Shown here: piece after piece, positions 22,964 through 32,490 of the stretch
Layout of the letters: each line of letters opens with the position of its first letter
How positions within the stretch are numbered: position 1 is the stretch's first letter
Source of the DNA: a virus
IMG/VR virus record: IMGVR_UViG_3300022842_000016
Span: 1 to 49,744 of that record
Length of the DNA stretch: 49,744 nucleotides
Direction: 5' to 3' (one strand)
Made by a program: the position numbers and the translations under genes
Notes under the pieces: generated by a model
Databases searched by the model: none
Seen by the model: the letters and a program-made list of their open reading frames with translations, nothing else
What the model was told of the DNA's origin: nothing

Positions 22964-24171
22964 TAAGGACGTACAGAAGATTAATGAGAAGTAACAATTC
23001 AGGGATTAGCAGTAGATTATACAGCTCATTTTTGGATCGTGTTAATCAATCAGGAGGAACAATCCCTCAAGCAGTAAAAACAATATCTAATCCATTAGTT
23101 ACATCTTACAGGGATTTCGATTTTCTTTCTATACCACAATTTAATGTAGCTGATGAGGTTTGGTCAGTGAAAGGGCAGAATATGTTTGTTACAGGTGGTG
23201 GTAATGGTAGTCGATTTGATGAAAATGGATTATTAGTAACAGGATTACCTAATAATAGGCCTCGATTGACATTTGATCCTTTGACAGTTGATTATGATGG
23301 GATTTTGGTTGAGAGAGAAAGTACAAATCTTGAAATATACAGTAACGCTTTTGAAGCAAATCCTTCGCATTGGACAATAGGACAGGATTTTGTAGTTGAT
23401 AATTACACAACTTCTCCCGAAGGATTGAATAACGCTGCGAAAATAACAGAAGGTTCATCAGGTACTTTTAGGGCAATTAGGGCAATCTATTCTAGTAATA
23501 TACCCGTTATTCAAAACCAACAATATACAGTTTCTGTATTAGCAAAAAAGGGAGATGGTTCAACCTCGCCTGATTTCATTCAAATAGTAGGTAATAATAT
23601 TGTTAATCCCGGTTCATTATCAAATTTTGACCTTGTAAATGGAATAGTTACAGCTTCTTTTGGTTTAGAAAATAAAATAAAAAAAATAAATAACGGATTC
23701 TTTGAAATAAGCATTTCACCAATCCCAAATAACGATTTAATAAGTGCTGGTTGTAACGTCGTTTTCATCAACAATGATCCCTTAGCACCTAGAATTCCTC
23801 AATATAGTGGATTAACAACATCTAACACGTTTTTATATGGATTTCAATTTGAAATAGGCTTAAAAACTAGCTTAATCAAAACAAATGGGTCAGAACTAAC
23901 CCGTCCAGCCGACATCTACACAGCTAACTGCCTAATCAATACAACGGCAAATCATCTTAAATTTTACATCAAAAACGGCATCAAATACGCTGAATACTAT
24001 GACCACAGCGCAGGAACGCTAAAGACTTATGAAGCTGGTATTCTTATAAGTACAGAAGGTTCTTATACACCCACAGCAGACTGGGTAATAAGCAGCGAAG
24101 GAAGTGATACTTACCTATTATTCGCCTACCGTGAAGGCACATTTTCAGAAACATATATTCAGAACCTATGA
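22960..24171 (+). CDS. Putative receptor-binding or head-spike protein, 403 aa
   Basis: After a basic N-terminus it contains [20 protein letters not shown], then [14 protein letters not shown] and PSHWTI, the pattern (LLVE..RTNL..YS..F....W) I know from phage spike and fibre proteins with carbohydrate-binding beta-sandwich folds. The C-terminal domain from about residue 320 ([20 protein letters not shown] to [14 protein letters not shown]) is paralogous to the 111-aa protein at 25466. It overlaps its neighbours by 4 nt on both sides, so the whole adhesin set is one operon. Confidence 0.65.
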   Translation: MIRTYRRLMRSNNSGISSRLYSSFLDRVNQSGGTIPQAVKTISNPLVTSYRDFDFLSIPQFNVADEVWSVKGQNMFVTGGGNGSRFDENGLLVTGLPNNRPRLTFDPLTVDYDGILVERESTNLEIYSNAFEANPSHWTIGQDFVVDNYTTSPEGLNNAAKITEGSSGTFRAIRAIYSSNIPVIQNQQYTVSVLAKKGDGSTSPDFIQIVGNNIVNPGSLSNFDLVNGIVTASFGLENKIKKINNGFFEISISPIPNNDLISAGCNVVFINNDPLAPRIPQYSGLTTSNTFLYGFQFEIGLKTSLIKTNGSELTRPADIYTANCLINTTANHLKFYIKNGIKYAEYYDHSAGTLKTYEAGILISTEGSYTPTADWVISSEGSDTYLLFAYREGTFSETYIQNL

Positions 24172-24893
24172 AAGCCAATATAAACGAAATATCACTAACA
24201 GAATATCCTTCTATCCCTGCTTATTGGGATGGTAGGCAAAATCAAATTCATTACGACAAATTACCTAGTCAAGATCATATTGATGATGGGTGGAGGGATA
24301 TTATCAATCCACCATATAACCCATCTACACAAAGACTAGGATCAGCCATCAAAGACGGTGATCAGGTGACAAGGCAAATAATAGAAATACCAATTCAAGA
24401 GCAAGAGCAGGTTAAGATTGATCAGGTAAATTCTGCAAGGGAAGAGAAGATATCCGTGGAATCAAAAAAAGTTATAGAGAAGCAAGTAATGGATAACTTC
24501 CAAGCCCTGGAGGATGACACAGAAGCAGCTAATAATCAAAGTATCTACCCGCTATGGGAAGATATTAAAGATGGGTTTCCCTTCCCTAAGCCGTATAAAG
24601 TGCAGGCCTATGATAGCAACCAATTAAAGCTATTTAAGATCATACAACCGCACGCCAAGCAGTCTGACTGGCATCCTAATATCACCCCTGCCCTTTGGTC
24701 TAAAAATGAGATCAATCAGGGAGGTATTGAGATATGGAAACAGCCCAAGGGTGGGGATGGAAAGTATCCTAATATTAACCCTGATACAGGATCAGTTTAT
24801 ATAGTAGAGCGTAATGGTCAATTATGGGAAAACGCCCATACAGGGGGGTTTAATGTATGGCCTCCGGGTGTCTTTGGCTGGAAACAAATATAG
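24168..24893 (+). CDS. Fibre-tip or adhesin protein with C-terminal carbohydrate-binding-like module, 241 aa
   Basis: The central part (IKDGFPFPKPYKVQAYDSNQ, then LFKIIQPHAKQSDWHPNITP) is known to me from phage tail proteins. The C-terminus (WKQPKGGDGKYPNINPDTGS, then VYIVERNGQLWENAHTGGFN and VWPPGVFGWKQI) resembles small chitin-type binding modules (CBM5/12-like: NG.LWE....NVWPPGVYGW). It probably contacts surface glycans of the host. The first half contains a charged helix (QEQEQVKIDQVNSAREEKIS). Confidence 0.65.
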   Translation: MKANINEISLTEYPSIPAYWDGRQNQIHYDKLPSQDHIDDGWRDIINPPYNPSTQRLGSAIKDGDQVTRQIIEIPIQEQEQVKIDQVNSAREEKISVESKKVIEKQVMDNFQALEDDTEAANNQSIYPLWEDIKDGFPFPKPYKVQAYDSNQLKLFKIIQPHAKQSDWHPNITPALWSKNEINQGGIEIWKQPKGGDGKYPNINPDTGSVYIVERNGQLWENAHTGGFNVWPPGVFGWKQI

Positions 24894-24947
24894 AGAAAAT
24901 GAAACAAATCCAACAGAAAATCGGAGCAATTTTAGTATAAGACAAAA

Positions 24948-25472
24948 ATGGAATCATCTAGCCAATTATCCTCTGAAATAAAGAAAATAGCAGACAAGAA
25001 CGGATGCTACCCAGAGGGGTATATATACTCCACTGACCCTATAAATTCGGAAGAAGGAATCAATGGGTACCCGTATATTGATCAGGTTATTTACAGGGAA
25101 TGGAGTGAGGGAATAACATTTAAAAGCACATCAACAGTATTCGAGAGAGTAGGAGGCGAAATTAAATGGTTCAAAAGTAAAGTCGATAGCAATAAGGGGA
25201 ACCCTATATTTATAAGTGGAGAAATAGATGATAATTTCTGGGAACCCATAAACAACTCTGAGGAGGCTAATATTTTTGTCAAGGAGTTCGTTTATAGCAG
25301 CGGTGCACAGACGTTTGTTTTAGACGCTACACCCTCTAGTGTTTTATTTGTCTCTTTAAATGGCTCTGTACTAAAAAAGATAGATTTTTCTATCTCTTCA
25401 AGTATACTGACTATTTTACCTCCCAACGTTTTAGATGCTGGGTCTGAGATAACGGTAGTTGGGATATGGTAA
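24948..25472 (+). CDS. Tail appendage protein, 174 aa
   Basis: The front part is polar (CYPEGYIYSTDPINSEEGIN). The C-terminal 65 residues form a beta module: EFVYSSGAQTFVLDATPSSV, then LFVSLNGSVLKKIDFSISS and ILTILPPNVLDAGSEITVVG. This strand pattern (F.y..G..tf.Ld..p..vl.v.lNG..l...d) is common in phage and adhesin appendages. It overlaps the 111-aa gene by 7 nt. Confidence 0.6.
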   Translation: MESSSQLSSEIKKIADKNGCYPEGYIYSTDPINSEEGINGYPYIDQVIYREWSEGITFKSTSTVFERVGGEIKWFKSKVDSNKGNPIFISGEIDDNFWEPINNSEEANIFVKEFVYSSGAQTFVLDATPSSVLFVSLNGSVLKKIDFSISSSILTILPPNVLDAGSEITVVGIW

Positions 25473-25801
25473 ACGTTCCTTTTTGTAGTCTAACAGATCA
25501 GGTTTATAGCTTAATTGGGACAGATTTAACCCTAACAGGCACTATTTACACAGCAACAGCATTAATTAATATTGCAACACCTTATTCCTTATTTGAAATT
25601 AGAAACGGGGAAAACATTCTAAAGTATGTTGAACCGGGTCCCGGGACATTAAAAACTTATATTGATGGTGCTTATATTGGATCAGAGTCTTTCACTCCTG
25701 TTACAGATTATGAGGCAGACGAGGGTGCTGACACAGTTACAGCCATGGCGTATTATAGCGGAACATTAACCGAACAACAAAGAATTGACAGAACAAGTTA
25801 A
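25466..25801 (+). CDS. Small tail-appendage module, 111 aa
   Basis: Its residues about 27-105 (TATALINIATPYSLFEIRNG, then GPGTLKTYIDGAYIGSESFT and ADTVTAMAYYSGTLTE) match the C-terminal domain of the 403-aa protein at 22960 in order and in key positions (TA..LIN.., AGTLKTYxxG, S.TP..D). The domain exists here as a separate gene, so it may be a swappable tip or a subunit that replaces it. Confidence 0.6.
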   Translation: MVNVPFCSLTDQVYSLIGTDLTLTGTIYTATALINIATPYSLFEIRNGENILKYVEPGPGTLKTYIDGAYIGSESFTPVTDYEADEGADTVTAMAYYSGTLTEQQRIDRTS

Positions 25802-25866
25802 AAAACACTATCTTTACTAAAGAAATAATGAAACCAAAAGAATACGACTAACATTAATTTCAAAAA

Positions 25867-26100
25867 ATGGAATCAGTTGAAATATTAAAATTTCTTATCT
25901 CCCAAGGTGTACTAGGTGTTATAACCTATATTCTTTACAAAAGGTATGATAAATGCGACAATGAAAAGAACGAACTTGCTAAACAGGTGATTTCTGTTAT
26001 ATTGAAGTATGAGTTTCAGTCTGACCAAGACAAAAACAACAACACGGAAATAAAAAAAACCTTACAAGAAATAAAAGACATGTTAAATGGAGTTAATTAA
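25867..26100 (+). CDS. Holin-like small membrane protein, 77 aa
   Basis: The N-terminus is one transmembrane helix (ILKFLISQGVLGVITYILYK, residues 6-25), followed by a charged coiled coil (NEKNELAKQVISVILKYEFQ...IKKTLQEIKDMLNGV). One helix plus a coil is the layout of many small phage holins and BhlA-like proteins. The endolysin is 15 kb downstream in the same arm, so this is a candidate only. Confidence 0.5.
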   Translation: MESVEILKFLISQGVLGVITYILYKRYDKCDNEKNELAKQVISVILKYEFQSDQDKNNNTEIKKTLQEIKDMLNGVN

Positions 26101-26497
26101 TCTCATATATAGTAAACCAAACCCAATATTTCTAGCAGCTAATGACCTTATTTTCCAATTTAGGAATAAGATAGATAATCCGGAAAAGGAAATATCTTTA
26201 GTTATCCATGAAGGTGTTTGGGCTCCAATTATCAAAGGGGATAAAAAAAGCCCTTTAATTCAATGTCACTTAAATGGTAGGTTAGTATGTATTAGGTTTC
26301 CAAAGGGATCGACTCCTTATTCGGACAAGCTAACGCAGAAAGTGAAGAATTGCATAGTTTATGGAGGGTCAATATTTGATGAAAATAACCCAGAGACCGA
26401 ATATAAACCAGGGGAATCTTTCAAGATGTACCCGTGGCAAGATGTAAGGCCATACACAAAAGATGAAGAAGTTTTTGCAGTAATTAATTTGGAATAA
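26087..26497 (+). CDS. Hypothetical protein, 136 aa
   Basis: A globular protein, mixed alpha/beta (IFLAANDLIFQFRNKIDNPE, then LVIHEGVWAPIIKGDKK; the end is YPWQDVRPYTKDEEVFAVIN). It overlaps the holin-like gene by 14 nt and lies 4 bases before the first ring-protein gene. The order suggests a head-tail joining role. No family is recognised. Confidence 0.6.
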   Translation: MELINLIYSKPNPIFLAANDLIFQFRNKIDNPEKEISLVIHEGVWAPIIKGDKKSPLIQCHLNGRLVCIRFPKGSTPYSDKLTQKVKNCIVYGGSIFDENNPETEYKPGESFKMYPWQDVRPYTKDEEVFAVINLE

Positions 26498-26501
26498 TCC
26501 C

Positions 26502-27146
26502 ATGCTAATAGAGAAGGCTCATAAATTAATAAGAGGAACAATACGAAAGTCTCAGGGGTCTTATGTGTCTCCAGAAGACATAGACATGAACCTGAACAGG
26601 TCTATCAACGACCATGTCCTTTTCCTGCTTAGCCCTAAAGGAAACGCTAATAATCAGCCTTTGTCTAGGTATATCTCAAGACAATCATACAGTAATCCTT
26701 CGTCTAATGAGTACGGGTTGCCTCCAAACTTTCTTAAAGAGATAAATATTTACTCTTTAGCAGACGGCAACACCTATGAAGGGGATATTCTCAAAGAGCA
26801 AGAATTTACAGACAGGAGAAATAGCTATATTACACCTCCCGACACAATTCATCCAATAGCAAGATTGCTAGGGACATCGGAGACCTATCCTAATGGCGTA
26901 ATTGAGATACTCCCGTCTCAGGGAAATTTCATTTTTAGCTATTACAGGACGGTAAATAACTGCCTATTCTCATACAACTCCCCAGATAATCGGAGTATAG
27001 TTTTTGACGAAGAAAATTCCGTAGAGGTAGATTGCAATGAAGGAGTGTTGAGTGAGATAGTGTCTCGGGCACTTGTTTATTTTGGTGTATCTTTAGAGGC
27101 GCAGAACTTACTTTCAGAAGAAGCGATAAAAAATGGTAACTCTTAA
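26502..27146 (+). CDS. Head-tail connector or ring protein candidate, 214 aa
   Basis: The N-terminal helical part (KAHKLIRGTIRKSQGSYVSP, then DIDMNLNRSINDHVLFLL) is followed by a beta-rich body with YGLPPNFLKEINIYSLADG and EILPSQGNFIFSYYRTVNN, then a helical end (EIVSRALVYFGVSLEAQNLL). This alpha-beta-alpha layout occurs in the ring and connector proteins of crAss-like and P22-like phages. The first of three such genes before the muzzle-like gene. It overlaps the next gene by 14 nt. Confidence 0.6.
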   Translation: MLIEKAHKLIRGTIRKSQGSYVSPEDIDMNLNRSINDHVLFLLSPKGNANNQPLSRYISRQSYSNPSSNEYGLPPNFLKEINIYSLADGNTYEGDILKEQEFTDRRNSYITPPDTIHPIARLLGTSETYPNGVIEILPSQGNFIFSYYRTVNNCLFSYNSPDNRSIVFDEENSVEVDCNEGVLSEIVSRALVYFGVSLEAQNLLSEEAIKNGNS

Positions 27147-27741
27147 TATACTAACAGAACAAATAAACAGGCTTTATTCTAGGTTCTTGGATAAGGATAA
27201 TAAAAAGCTTGATGATCGTGAGGTAAAGCTTCATATATCACAGGTGATTAATACACTGTTCAAGATGGAGTACGCTAACGGTATAGACGCAGATGCCGCT
27301 ATAGGGTCTTACCTAATGACTAGGGCAAAAGATGATACGTACTATGTGGATATGCCGATTTACCCCATAGCTTTACCTAACGGAAGAGGGGTGCATAGGG
27401 TGTATGCTGAGGGGTGCCCATTAAAACCATACGTACCTATCCGGACTGGGGATTTTGATATTATACAAGGAACGTTTACGGAGTTTTTAGAGGGTCAAGT
27501 AGGGTATTATGTAGAGGGATTAAAAATTCGATTTACAAAAAAAGTCCCCGATAATATTGTAGCAAAACTAATCGTTAACGACCCAAATAAAGTTTCTGGA
27601 GATCAGCCATTGCCAGTGCCTAGAGATATGGAGGTTAGGGTAATTGAAGGAGTTTTTAACCTATTAGGAATGGGAACATTGTCCCAGGCAGAATTGAATT
27701 CTAAAAATGAAAAGACAATAACCAATGAGCGAGAGAGATAA
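27133..27741 (+). CDS. Ring or tail-connector protein candidate, 202 aa
   Basis: The layout matches its neighbours: N-terminal helices (ILTEQINRLYSRFLDKDNKK, then LHISQVINTLFKMEYANG), a beta body (YYVDMPIYPIALPNGRGVHR, then IRFTKKVPDNIVAKLIV) and C-terminal helices with DMEVRVIEGVFNLLG. In crAss-like tails several such rings stack below the portal. Function by context. It overlaps the 47-aa gene by 17 nt. Confidence 0.6.
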   Translation: MVTLNILTEQINRLYSRFLDKDNKKLDDREVKLHISQVINTLFKMEYANGIDADAAIGSYLMTRAKDDTYYVDMPIYPIALPNGRGVHRVYAEGCPLKPYVPIRTGDFDIIQGTFTEFLEGQVGYYVEGLKIRFTKKVPDNIVAKLIVNDPNKVSGDQPLPVPRDMEVRVIEGVFNLLGMGTLSQAELNSKNEKTITNERER

Positions 27742-27868
27742 AATAATTGAAAGGCTACTAACGGAAGGCGGTATCTCTATTGATGAGGCGGATTCTTTAT
27801 CATCAACCAGATCTAACGGATATATTGCTTTCATTAGCCATCCTGGGTTTTATATAACGATATCATGA
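27725..27868 (+). CDS. Small protein between ring genes, 47 aa
   Basis: Forty-seven codons from ATG 27725, starting within the end of the ring gene and ending in an ATGA with the next gene. The sequence (MSERDKIIERLLTEGGISID, then EADSLSSTRSNGYIAFI) suggests one helix followed by a strand pair. Position links it to tail assembly. Function unknown. Confidence 0.55.
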   Translation: MSERDKIIERLLTEGGISIDEADSLSSTRSNGYIAFISHPGFYITIS

Positions 27869-28602
27869 CAGATATAAGCGCTAATAATAACAGTTTACTC
27901 ACGGTAGATTCTTTAATCAGAATGTACCTCCACGAGAGAGGTATGGTTTGGCATGACTATGTGAGAGTGTTGTCTGTTGCGCTGTCCGGTGTCCGTGATT
28001 TAGCGAAAGAAATAAATATCGGATCGAATTACAAGGCTTTAGAGATAACTGTCGATGAAACTAATTCTGTGTATCTACCAAATGGGTGTATAAAAGTCAA
28101 CAAAGTATGTATTGAATCGGGCGATATGATACTCCCAATGGCTAATGTCGACAACATGAACCCTCTTCAAAAGTTCGTTAACGGAGATGCTGTAAAAAGA
28201 AACCCTAGGCCAACAACAGAATACTATGACATAGGGTATCACTACAATTACGTAACGAGATCATTTGGGAAGCCTGTTTCACAGCCGTACAATTATCAAG
28301 TTATAGGAAATAGAATTCAGCTAGACTCAAGGGTAGATATAGGCTGCATACTCGTGTTATACACAACCAACGGAACCAGTATGTCTGATGTGAATATGAT
28401 TCATCCATGGGCAGAGGAGGCGCTTAAGTTGTGGATAGACTGGAAATTCCCAGACATGAACAGAGGTATTTATGAGAAGCGATCTGGTAGAAAAGATTAT
28501 TATGACGCAAAGGCGGCCTTATACGGGGCTATACACGGATTTAGTTATGAAGACTATATGGAGATAGTTAGGAAAAACAATGTCCTTACATATAAAAATT
28601 AA
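27865..28602 (+). CDS. Ring / tail-tubular protein candidate, 245 aa
   Basis: The protein opens with helices (LLTVDSLIRMYLHERGMVWH, then YVRVLSVALSGVRDLAKEIN). The beta body begins LEITVDETNSVYLPNGCIKV. The helical end (HPWAEEALKLWIDWKFPDM) is followed by AKAALYGAIHGFSYEDYMEI. This is the order of P22 gp4-like and crAss-like tail ring proteins, and it sits immediately before the muzzle-like gene (1-nt overlap), as in crAss-like genomes. Confidence 0.65.
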   Translation: MTDISANNNSLLTVDSLIRMYLHERGMVWHDYVRVLSVALSGVRDLAKEINIGSNYKALEITVDETNSVYLPNGCIKVNKVCIESGDMILPMANVDNMNPLQKFVNGDAVKRNPRPTTEYYDIGYHYNYVTRSFGKPVSQPYNYQVIGNRIQLDSRVDIGCILVLYTTNGTSMSDVNMIHPWAEEALKLWIDWKFPDMNRGIYEKRSGRKDYYDAKAALYGAIHGFSYEDYMEIVRKNNVLTYKN

Positions 28603-31600
28603 TGAGAAAGGTATTTTCAGGCCAACTAAATACGGACGCACACCCTAAGTCTCTTCAGGAAGGGGATTATTCTGGTGCTAAAAACATCTACATCAACACT
28701 TCAAAGACCGGAGATGCTGGATTATTAAGGAGGTACGATGGATTTGACCGTATAGGAGAAATACAAAACCAAACAACCGTTGGTGCTATAGAAGATAAGG
28801 CAAGTAGAAAAGTCTACTACTTCAATAAGGCAGAGATAGACCAAATATGGGTTTACAATCTATCCACAAATGAAAAATCAATGCTTTTAGAGTACGATTT
28901 TCAGTTTGGAGAGTGGGTAAATGGGGGAATAATTGAAAATCTACTTTATTTCACTGATAATGTAAATAATATTAGATGTATTGACGTAAACAGGGAATAC
29001 ACATCGACATCTGACGAGGATGTTAATTTAGCAAAGCCAGCTCCGTTATTTTCTTTATTAACCACAAGTAATAAAGAGTCTATAGACTTTTCTAATTTGT
29101 CAGGGAAAGGTTTTTACTTCTCTTATAGGTACGTTTATTTAAACAATCAAGTTAGTGTAATAGCCTCTTATACCAAGGCCGTGTACTGCTCTAGTCAAAG
29201 CCCTTTTACAACATCTATAAAAATAAACATTGACAATAGGGAGAGTGTCCCTTCCTATGTTCAGAGAGTAGAAATACTCGCCAGGAGCAACGAGGAATTA
29301 TCATGGAGAATAGTTAAATCATTTACACGGGAAGATTTTGAATCTGAAAGCTTCGTGTTTAAAGGACTGACGGGGAGAGCTATTAGCGAGAGGGAATATG
29401 GGAAACCTTTTGAAAACATCCCTTTAACATCAAAATCATTATCAGTCAGTAACGACAGGGTGTTCTTGGCCAACAATTCAGAAGGGTATGATCAGTATGA
29501 TGTTCATGGGTTAAAAGCATCACTAAGCACTGAGGACGTCACGCCTGAACCTGAGTACGCACAAGTATGGAAGTGGATTGGAGATGTTTCCGATCAGACC
29601 GGAACCGAGGAGTTCCCTATATTGATTAGAACGGTAACTGAAAAATATTACGTAAAAACGGGCACAAATTATTATTTTCTTTGTGATGGAGATATAACCA
29701 CCTATGTAAATGGTGTGGTACATAGTTTTACACCGTCCGAATACACTGGCACCGAGACTGATTTATCTATACTTCAGTCTGATTTCCTAACAATTAACGA
29801 CCTTGCATATTTAGACCCTACAGATGAAGAAAATTACGATAACGGAGATATAGACAGGGCTGAGCCTGATCATTATTTAATCCTTACGTTAGAATACTCC
29901 CCATCGGTAGGTAATAGAAAGTTTAAATTTAAGTCTCAATACCAAATAGGGATTGTATTTTATGATGGTATATTGAGAAATCAAGGGGTGTATACTAATA
30001 ATAATTGTATTGTTACCATTGGTGATGATTTTAGGAACAATGAGATACAATATCTTCGGTGGGAACTGTCACCAAGTGACCCCATCCCTGTGTGGGCGAA
30101 AACCTTCCAAATAGTACGGACAGATAATTTATCCATCATTTCTTTCTTACAAGGGCGAACCTCTGATGTGTATTGGGGATATATGGATAATGGCGAAGAG
30201 AAATTTTCAAGAGTTTATACTCCAAACTCTGAATTCATAGAGATAGACATATCTGGAAGTATAAAGTCTGGTGAGAGGTATAATTTCACTCAAGGGGATT
30301 TTATTGATATGGAAACAATACATGGGGTAATATCGTTGCCTATAATATCATCAGTGGGGTCGAAAATAAGAGCTCAATCCATTAATAATATAGCTATACA
30401 AGGTGGTTCTGAGCCTTATCCAAAAAGGTTTTTTTATGAAATATATAGAAACAGAACAGAGCAACCTTCAGCGGTTGTAAATGGAGAAGAAGTCAGTGGT
30501 AACATATTCTATGAAGTCTCGGAGGAATTCTTGATTTTAAATCCATCTACCGATGGCAGGGCGTTTGAAACTACTAGCGGGTTTTTAGATGGGGATGTTA
30601 CGGTTATAGAAACTGAAACATATGATTACCCAGACAGTAGGAATGTGACTCTAGGTGTTTTTGACACTAACGAGATAGAATCTACCCCTATAGTAATATC
30701 GATAGAAGCCACTAATGTTGATAATTCAGAGTGGGTTAAAGATTTAGGGAGGCCAAACGCTGTTTTAGGAGTAGGTAAAACGGAAAAGAAAAACTTTATA
30801 CGCTGGTCGAACAAGTATATTCAAGGAACGCTCATAAATGGAACGTCTAGCTTTGACTATGGAGACGAGGCTCAGATACCTATTGAAAATGGTCCTGTAA
30901 ACATTATAAGGCAAATATCAAAAACAAGCGGAGAGGGGTCTATACTATTAGCGGTGTGTGAGCATGAGGCACTATCCCTTTACGTGAATGAAAGGATGAT
31001 AACCGATAATGCTGGAACTGAAATTCTAAGTCAGTCCTCAGATGTAATAGGCACTATAAATCCACTGAGAGGAGGGTTTGGAACTAAGCACCCATGGACG
31101 TTCCAAACCCACGAAGGGAGAGCGTGGTGGTGGGATGAAAGCTCTAAAAAGATGGTCAGGTATGATTTTAATGGAGTAAGACCTATTAGTGATCTGGGGA
31201 ATAAAGCCCTATTCTTTGGTAAGAATAACCCCCGGACATGTTATGACCCATGGCATGAAATGCTATTTGTCGGATTTACCGACTCATCTATTGGGATAAA
31301 TGAAGAGTCAGGACAATGGAGAGGTGAGTACGAGTTTATCCCAGAATCCTCATCTATAATAGATGAGTACATGATAACCTTTTATCAAGGGACGCCATAT
31401 AGATCTAACGGGAACGGACACTCTTATTACGGAGCAGAATACAGCGCTGAAATATCATTCCCTATAACATATCCGTCAAAATCCCTCCTGAATAATATGG
31501 CAATATTCATGACAGAGGACACTTTTGAGTGGGAATTTAGCAAGCAAAAAATAAGAGAATCCCTATCAGTCGTCATAACAAATCCAGAAGGACAAATGAC

Positions 31601-31793
31601 CACTTTAGAATCTGGGGATTTTGATGTTCTTGAATCTGTGGCTTATGCTCACATAATGAGAGATGAGAATTCAGAGGGTGGGTTACTCAACGGTTATGAA
31701 ATACGTTCAGATATTCATAACTTTAGAGTAATATTTAAAACTGGAATTGAATACATAAACATAAACGAAACCTTAAGCCTAGGACAAAAATGA
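28602..31793 (+). CDS. Muzzle/stabilisation-like tail protein, 1063 aa
   Basis: The N-terminus FSGQLNTDAHPKSLQEGDYS and GAKNIYINTSKTGDAGLLRR, followed by GFDRIG, is the pattern (GGxNxDxxPxxLxxGDYxxAxNI) of crAss-like and P22-gp10-like tail proteins. Many strand-rich segments follow, among them AIEDKASRKVYYFNKAEI and FQTHEGRAWWWDESSKKMVR, consistent with a beta-propeller tail nozzle. The size agrees with known crAss-like muzzle proteins of about 1000 aa. It closes the tail below the rings and opens at ejection. Confidence 0.75.
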   Translation: MRKVFSGQLNTDAHPKSLQEGDYSGAKNIYINTSKTGDAGLLRRYDGFDRIGEIQNQTTVGAIEDKASRKVYYFNKAEIDQIWVYNLSTNEKSMLLEYDFQFGEWVNGGIIENLLYFTDNVNNIRCIDVNREYTSTSDEDVNLAKPAPLFSLLTTSNKESIDFSNLSGKGFYFSYRYVYLNNQVSVIASYTKAVYCSSQSPFTTSIKINIDNRESVPSYVQRVEILARSNEELSWRIVKSFTREDFESESFVFKGLTGRAISEREYGKPFENIPLTSKSLSVSNDRVFLANNSEGYDQYDVHGLKASLSTEDVTPEPEYAQVWKWIGDVSDQTGTEEFPILIRTVTEKYYVKTGTNYYFLCDGDITTYVNGVVHSFTPSEYTGTETDLSILQSDFLTINDLAYLDPTDEENYDNGDIDRAEPDHYLILTLEYSPSVGNRKFKFKSQYQIGIVFYDGILRNQGVYTNNNCIVTIGDDFRNNEIQYLRWELSPSDPIPVWAKTFQIVRTDNLSIISFLQGRTSDVYWGYMDNGEEKFSRVYTPNSEFIEIDISGSIKSGERYNFTQGDFIDMETIHGVISLPIISSVGSKIRAQSINNIAIQGGSEPYPKRFFYEIYRNRTEQPSAVVNGEEVSGNIFYEVSEEFLILNPSTDGRAFETTSGFLDGDVTVIETETYDYPDSRNVTLGVFDTNEIESTPIVISIEATNVDNSEWVKDLGRPNAVLGVGKTEKKNFIRWSNKYIQGTLINGTSSFDYGDEAQIPIENGPVNIIRQISKTSGEGSILLAVCEHEALSLYVNERMITDNAGTEILSQSSDVIGTINPLRGGFGTKHPWTFQTHEGRAWWWDESSKKMVRYDFNGVRPISDLGNKALFFGKNNPRTCYDPWHEMLFVGFTDSSIGINEESGQWRGEYEFIPESSSIIDEYMITFYQGTPYRSNGNGHSYYGAEYSAEISFPITYPSKSLLNNMAIFMTEDTFEWEFSKQKIRESLSVVITNPEGQMTTLESGDFDVLESVAYAHIMRDENSEGGLLNGYEIRSDIHNFRVIFKTGIEYININETLSLGQK

Positions 31794-32467
31794 GATATTT
31801 AATATTACTTGGATACATAGTCTTTTTTGGATGCCTTCCAGAGCTAATTGGCTATGACTATGATATAGCCTTTATAGGGAGCCTTATTTCGGCTATCGGT
31901 ACCAGCAAGGACGCTAAAGGATTGCAGCGAAAAGCAGACTCCATAAATGCGGTCAGGCCAAATTATAACATGCCTCCCGAGGTTAAGGCATACTTAGAGA
32001 ATGCTCAAAACATGGCTCAGGGGGATGCCCCTGGGTATGACAGATCCATAGACCAAGCATACGGTAATACTGCTTCTATGGTGGACTCAGCAAGAAGCGT
32101 AGGGTCAGGATCAGCCTTACTCCAAGCAATAGCTCAGGGAGGCGTTAATCAATCTAAGAATATTAACGAGATCAATAACCAAAACGACCAATTCAAACAG
32201 AGTCAATTTGGGTCGTTCCAAAGCGCACTTATGGATATGGCCGGATATAAAGACCAAGAATTCGACACAAACAAAATGCAACCATATCTCCAAAAGGAAT
32301 CAGACAAAAGACAATACGAGGCTGCCGCAAGAGAGACAAAGCAAGCGTCAAGAGACTCGTGGGCTGCGTTCGGTGATGGAATAGTTAGTACCGCAACGTC
32401 AATAATGGGAGCGCCTACCGGAGCTTCTGGACAATCTATTTTTGGAAAAATATTCCAGAAGTCCTAA
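31790..32467 (+). CDS. Internal virion protein candidate with N-terminal hydrophobic segment, 225 aa
   Basis: It begins MRYLILLGYIVFFGCLPEL, a signal- or membrane-type stretch. A polar, Gln-, Ser- and Asn-rich helical body follows (GDAPGYDRSIDQAYGNTASM, ALLQAIAQGGVNQSKNINEI, ALMDMAGYKDQEFDTNK). The end is flexible (APTGASGQSIFGKIFQKS). Small Gln/Ser-rich proteins before the giant ejected protein occur in many podoviruses and may form part of the ejected channel. Overlaps the muzzle-like gene by 4 nt. Confidence 0.6.
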   Translation: MRYLILLGYIVFFGCLPELIGYDYDIAFIGSLISAIGTSKDAKGLQRKADSINAVRPNYNMPPEVKAYLENAQNMAQGDAPGYDRSIDQAYGNTASMVDSARSVGSGSALLQAIAQGGVNQSKNINEINNQNDQFKQSQFGSFQSALMDMAGYKDQEFDTNKMQPYLQKESDKRQYEAAARETKQASRDSWAAFGDGIVSTATSIMGAPTGASGQSIFGKIFQKS

Positions 32468-32490
32468 CGCCCGAAGATTAAATTAAAATT

